Assembly (NCBI GenBank): GCA_021823045.1
Contig: JAKAPB010000001.1
Span: 1 to 64,000, forward strand
Direction: 5' to 3'
Source: Actinomycetes bacterium
GTDB lineage: Bacteria > Actinomycetota > Acidimicrobiia > Acidimicrobiales > Acidimicrobiaceae
Length of the DNA: 64,000 nucleotides
The position numbers were made by a program, and so were the translations under genes. The notes beneath the pieces were generated by a model that was not told where the DNA came from, made no database searches, and was given only the letters and a program-made list of their open reading frames with translations. Positions 63,917-64,000 of the stretch are shown here, piece after piece; the first letter of the stretch is position 1, and the number at the start of each line of letters is the position of its first letter.

Positions 63917-64000
63917 TTGTTCGATGGTCATTTGAGGGAGGGTGTCGATAAGCGTACCGGCCCGTTAGGTCTGGCGCTTTCGTCAATTGGGGTTACGGCT
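63917..64000 (+). CDS. pgsA: CDP-alcohol phosphatidyltransferase, 5' end only (pgsA-like)
   Basis: The first 28 codons run off the window end. GAGGAG lies six bases before the TTG start. The peptide MFDGHLREGVDKRTGPLGLA followed by LSSIGVTA resembles the N-terminus of actinobacterial phosphatidylinositol-phosphate synthases. The thrS-HIT-pgsA order known from mycobacteria supports this, although an EF-G-like gene on the other strand is inserted between HIT and pgsA here. Confidence 0.6.
   Translation, partial: MFDGHLREGVDKRTGPLGLALSSIGVTA

Overview
The window looks like a chromosomal stretch from an actinobacterium, most likely of the class Acidimicrobiia (placement is inference; an acidophilic iron-oxidiser relative would fit). 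The evidence is a complete Pup-proteasome locus (arc, dop, pup, prcB, prcA, pafA), coenzyme F420 genes (fbiC, an F420H2:NADP oxidoreductase), a mycothiol-type cysteine ligase, a HelY helicase, a DUF4193-type protein and the thrS-HIT-pgsA neighbourhood known from mycobacteria. Base composition is near balanced rather than very GC-rich, and GTG and TTG starts are common. I found no rRNA, tRNA or CRISPR array.

Layout. 0-6 kb: minus-strand fbiC, transaldolase, a FIST-domain protein and an acyl desaturase, with a small unannotated ORF coupled to tal. 6-8.3 kb: an intergenic array of eight 14-bp repeats, then three small membrane proteins running into trmI. 8.5-16 kb: the Pup-proteasome operon and lepB. 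16-24.8 kb: a zinc-ribbon protein, tatB, tatC, helY, a double ThyX-like protein, a very acidic DUF4193 relative, a GNAT and a NUDIX protein. 25-31.8 kb: crotonase, a secreted protein, an arginine-rich protein ending in pentapeptide repeats, endonuclease IV, an acyl-ACP thioesterase and an acyl-CoA ligase. 32-51.6 kb: a large cobalamin locus in two divergent arms. The minus arm runs cobO, cobB, cobI, cobM, cbiD, cobL, cbiG-cobJ, a ferredoxin, cobH and cbiX. The plus arm starts with a cobalamin riboswitch and runs cobU, cobS, cobD, cobQ, cobN and a ChlI/ChlD fusion. 51.6-55.3 kb: a gene-poor accessory patch with an AbiEi-like/Fic-like protein whose Fic motif is destroyed, a beheaded IS21 istA fragment and an orphan gene start. 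55.3-64 kb: a secreted protein, fabI, the F420 oxidoreductase, mshC, thrS, a HIT protein, an EF-G-like GTPase (minus strand) and the first 28 codons of a CDP-alcohol phosphatidyltransferase (pgsA).

How the genes work together. The proteasome block encodes the tag (Pup), ligase (PafA), depupylase (Dop), unfoldase (ARC/Mpa) and 20S core (PrcA/PrcB). The cobalamin locus covers most corrin-ring methylation, amidation, adenosylation and nucleotide-loop steps. It carries both an early (CbiX) and a late-type (CobN plus ChlID) metal chelatase, together with CbiD and CbiG, markers of the early-cobalt route. I saw no precorrin-6A reductase, SUMT or CobT here.

The strongest leads for unusual biology are the degenerate Fic protein, the tandem ThyX-like protein with split active-site motifs, the two-chelatase cobalamin locus with a riboswitch overlapped by the opposing operon's leader, and a recurring pattern of short perfect tandem repeats, in frame inside three coding sequences and once between genes.
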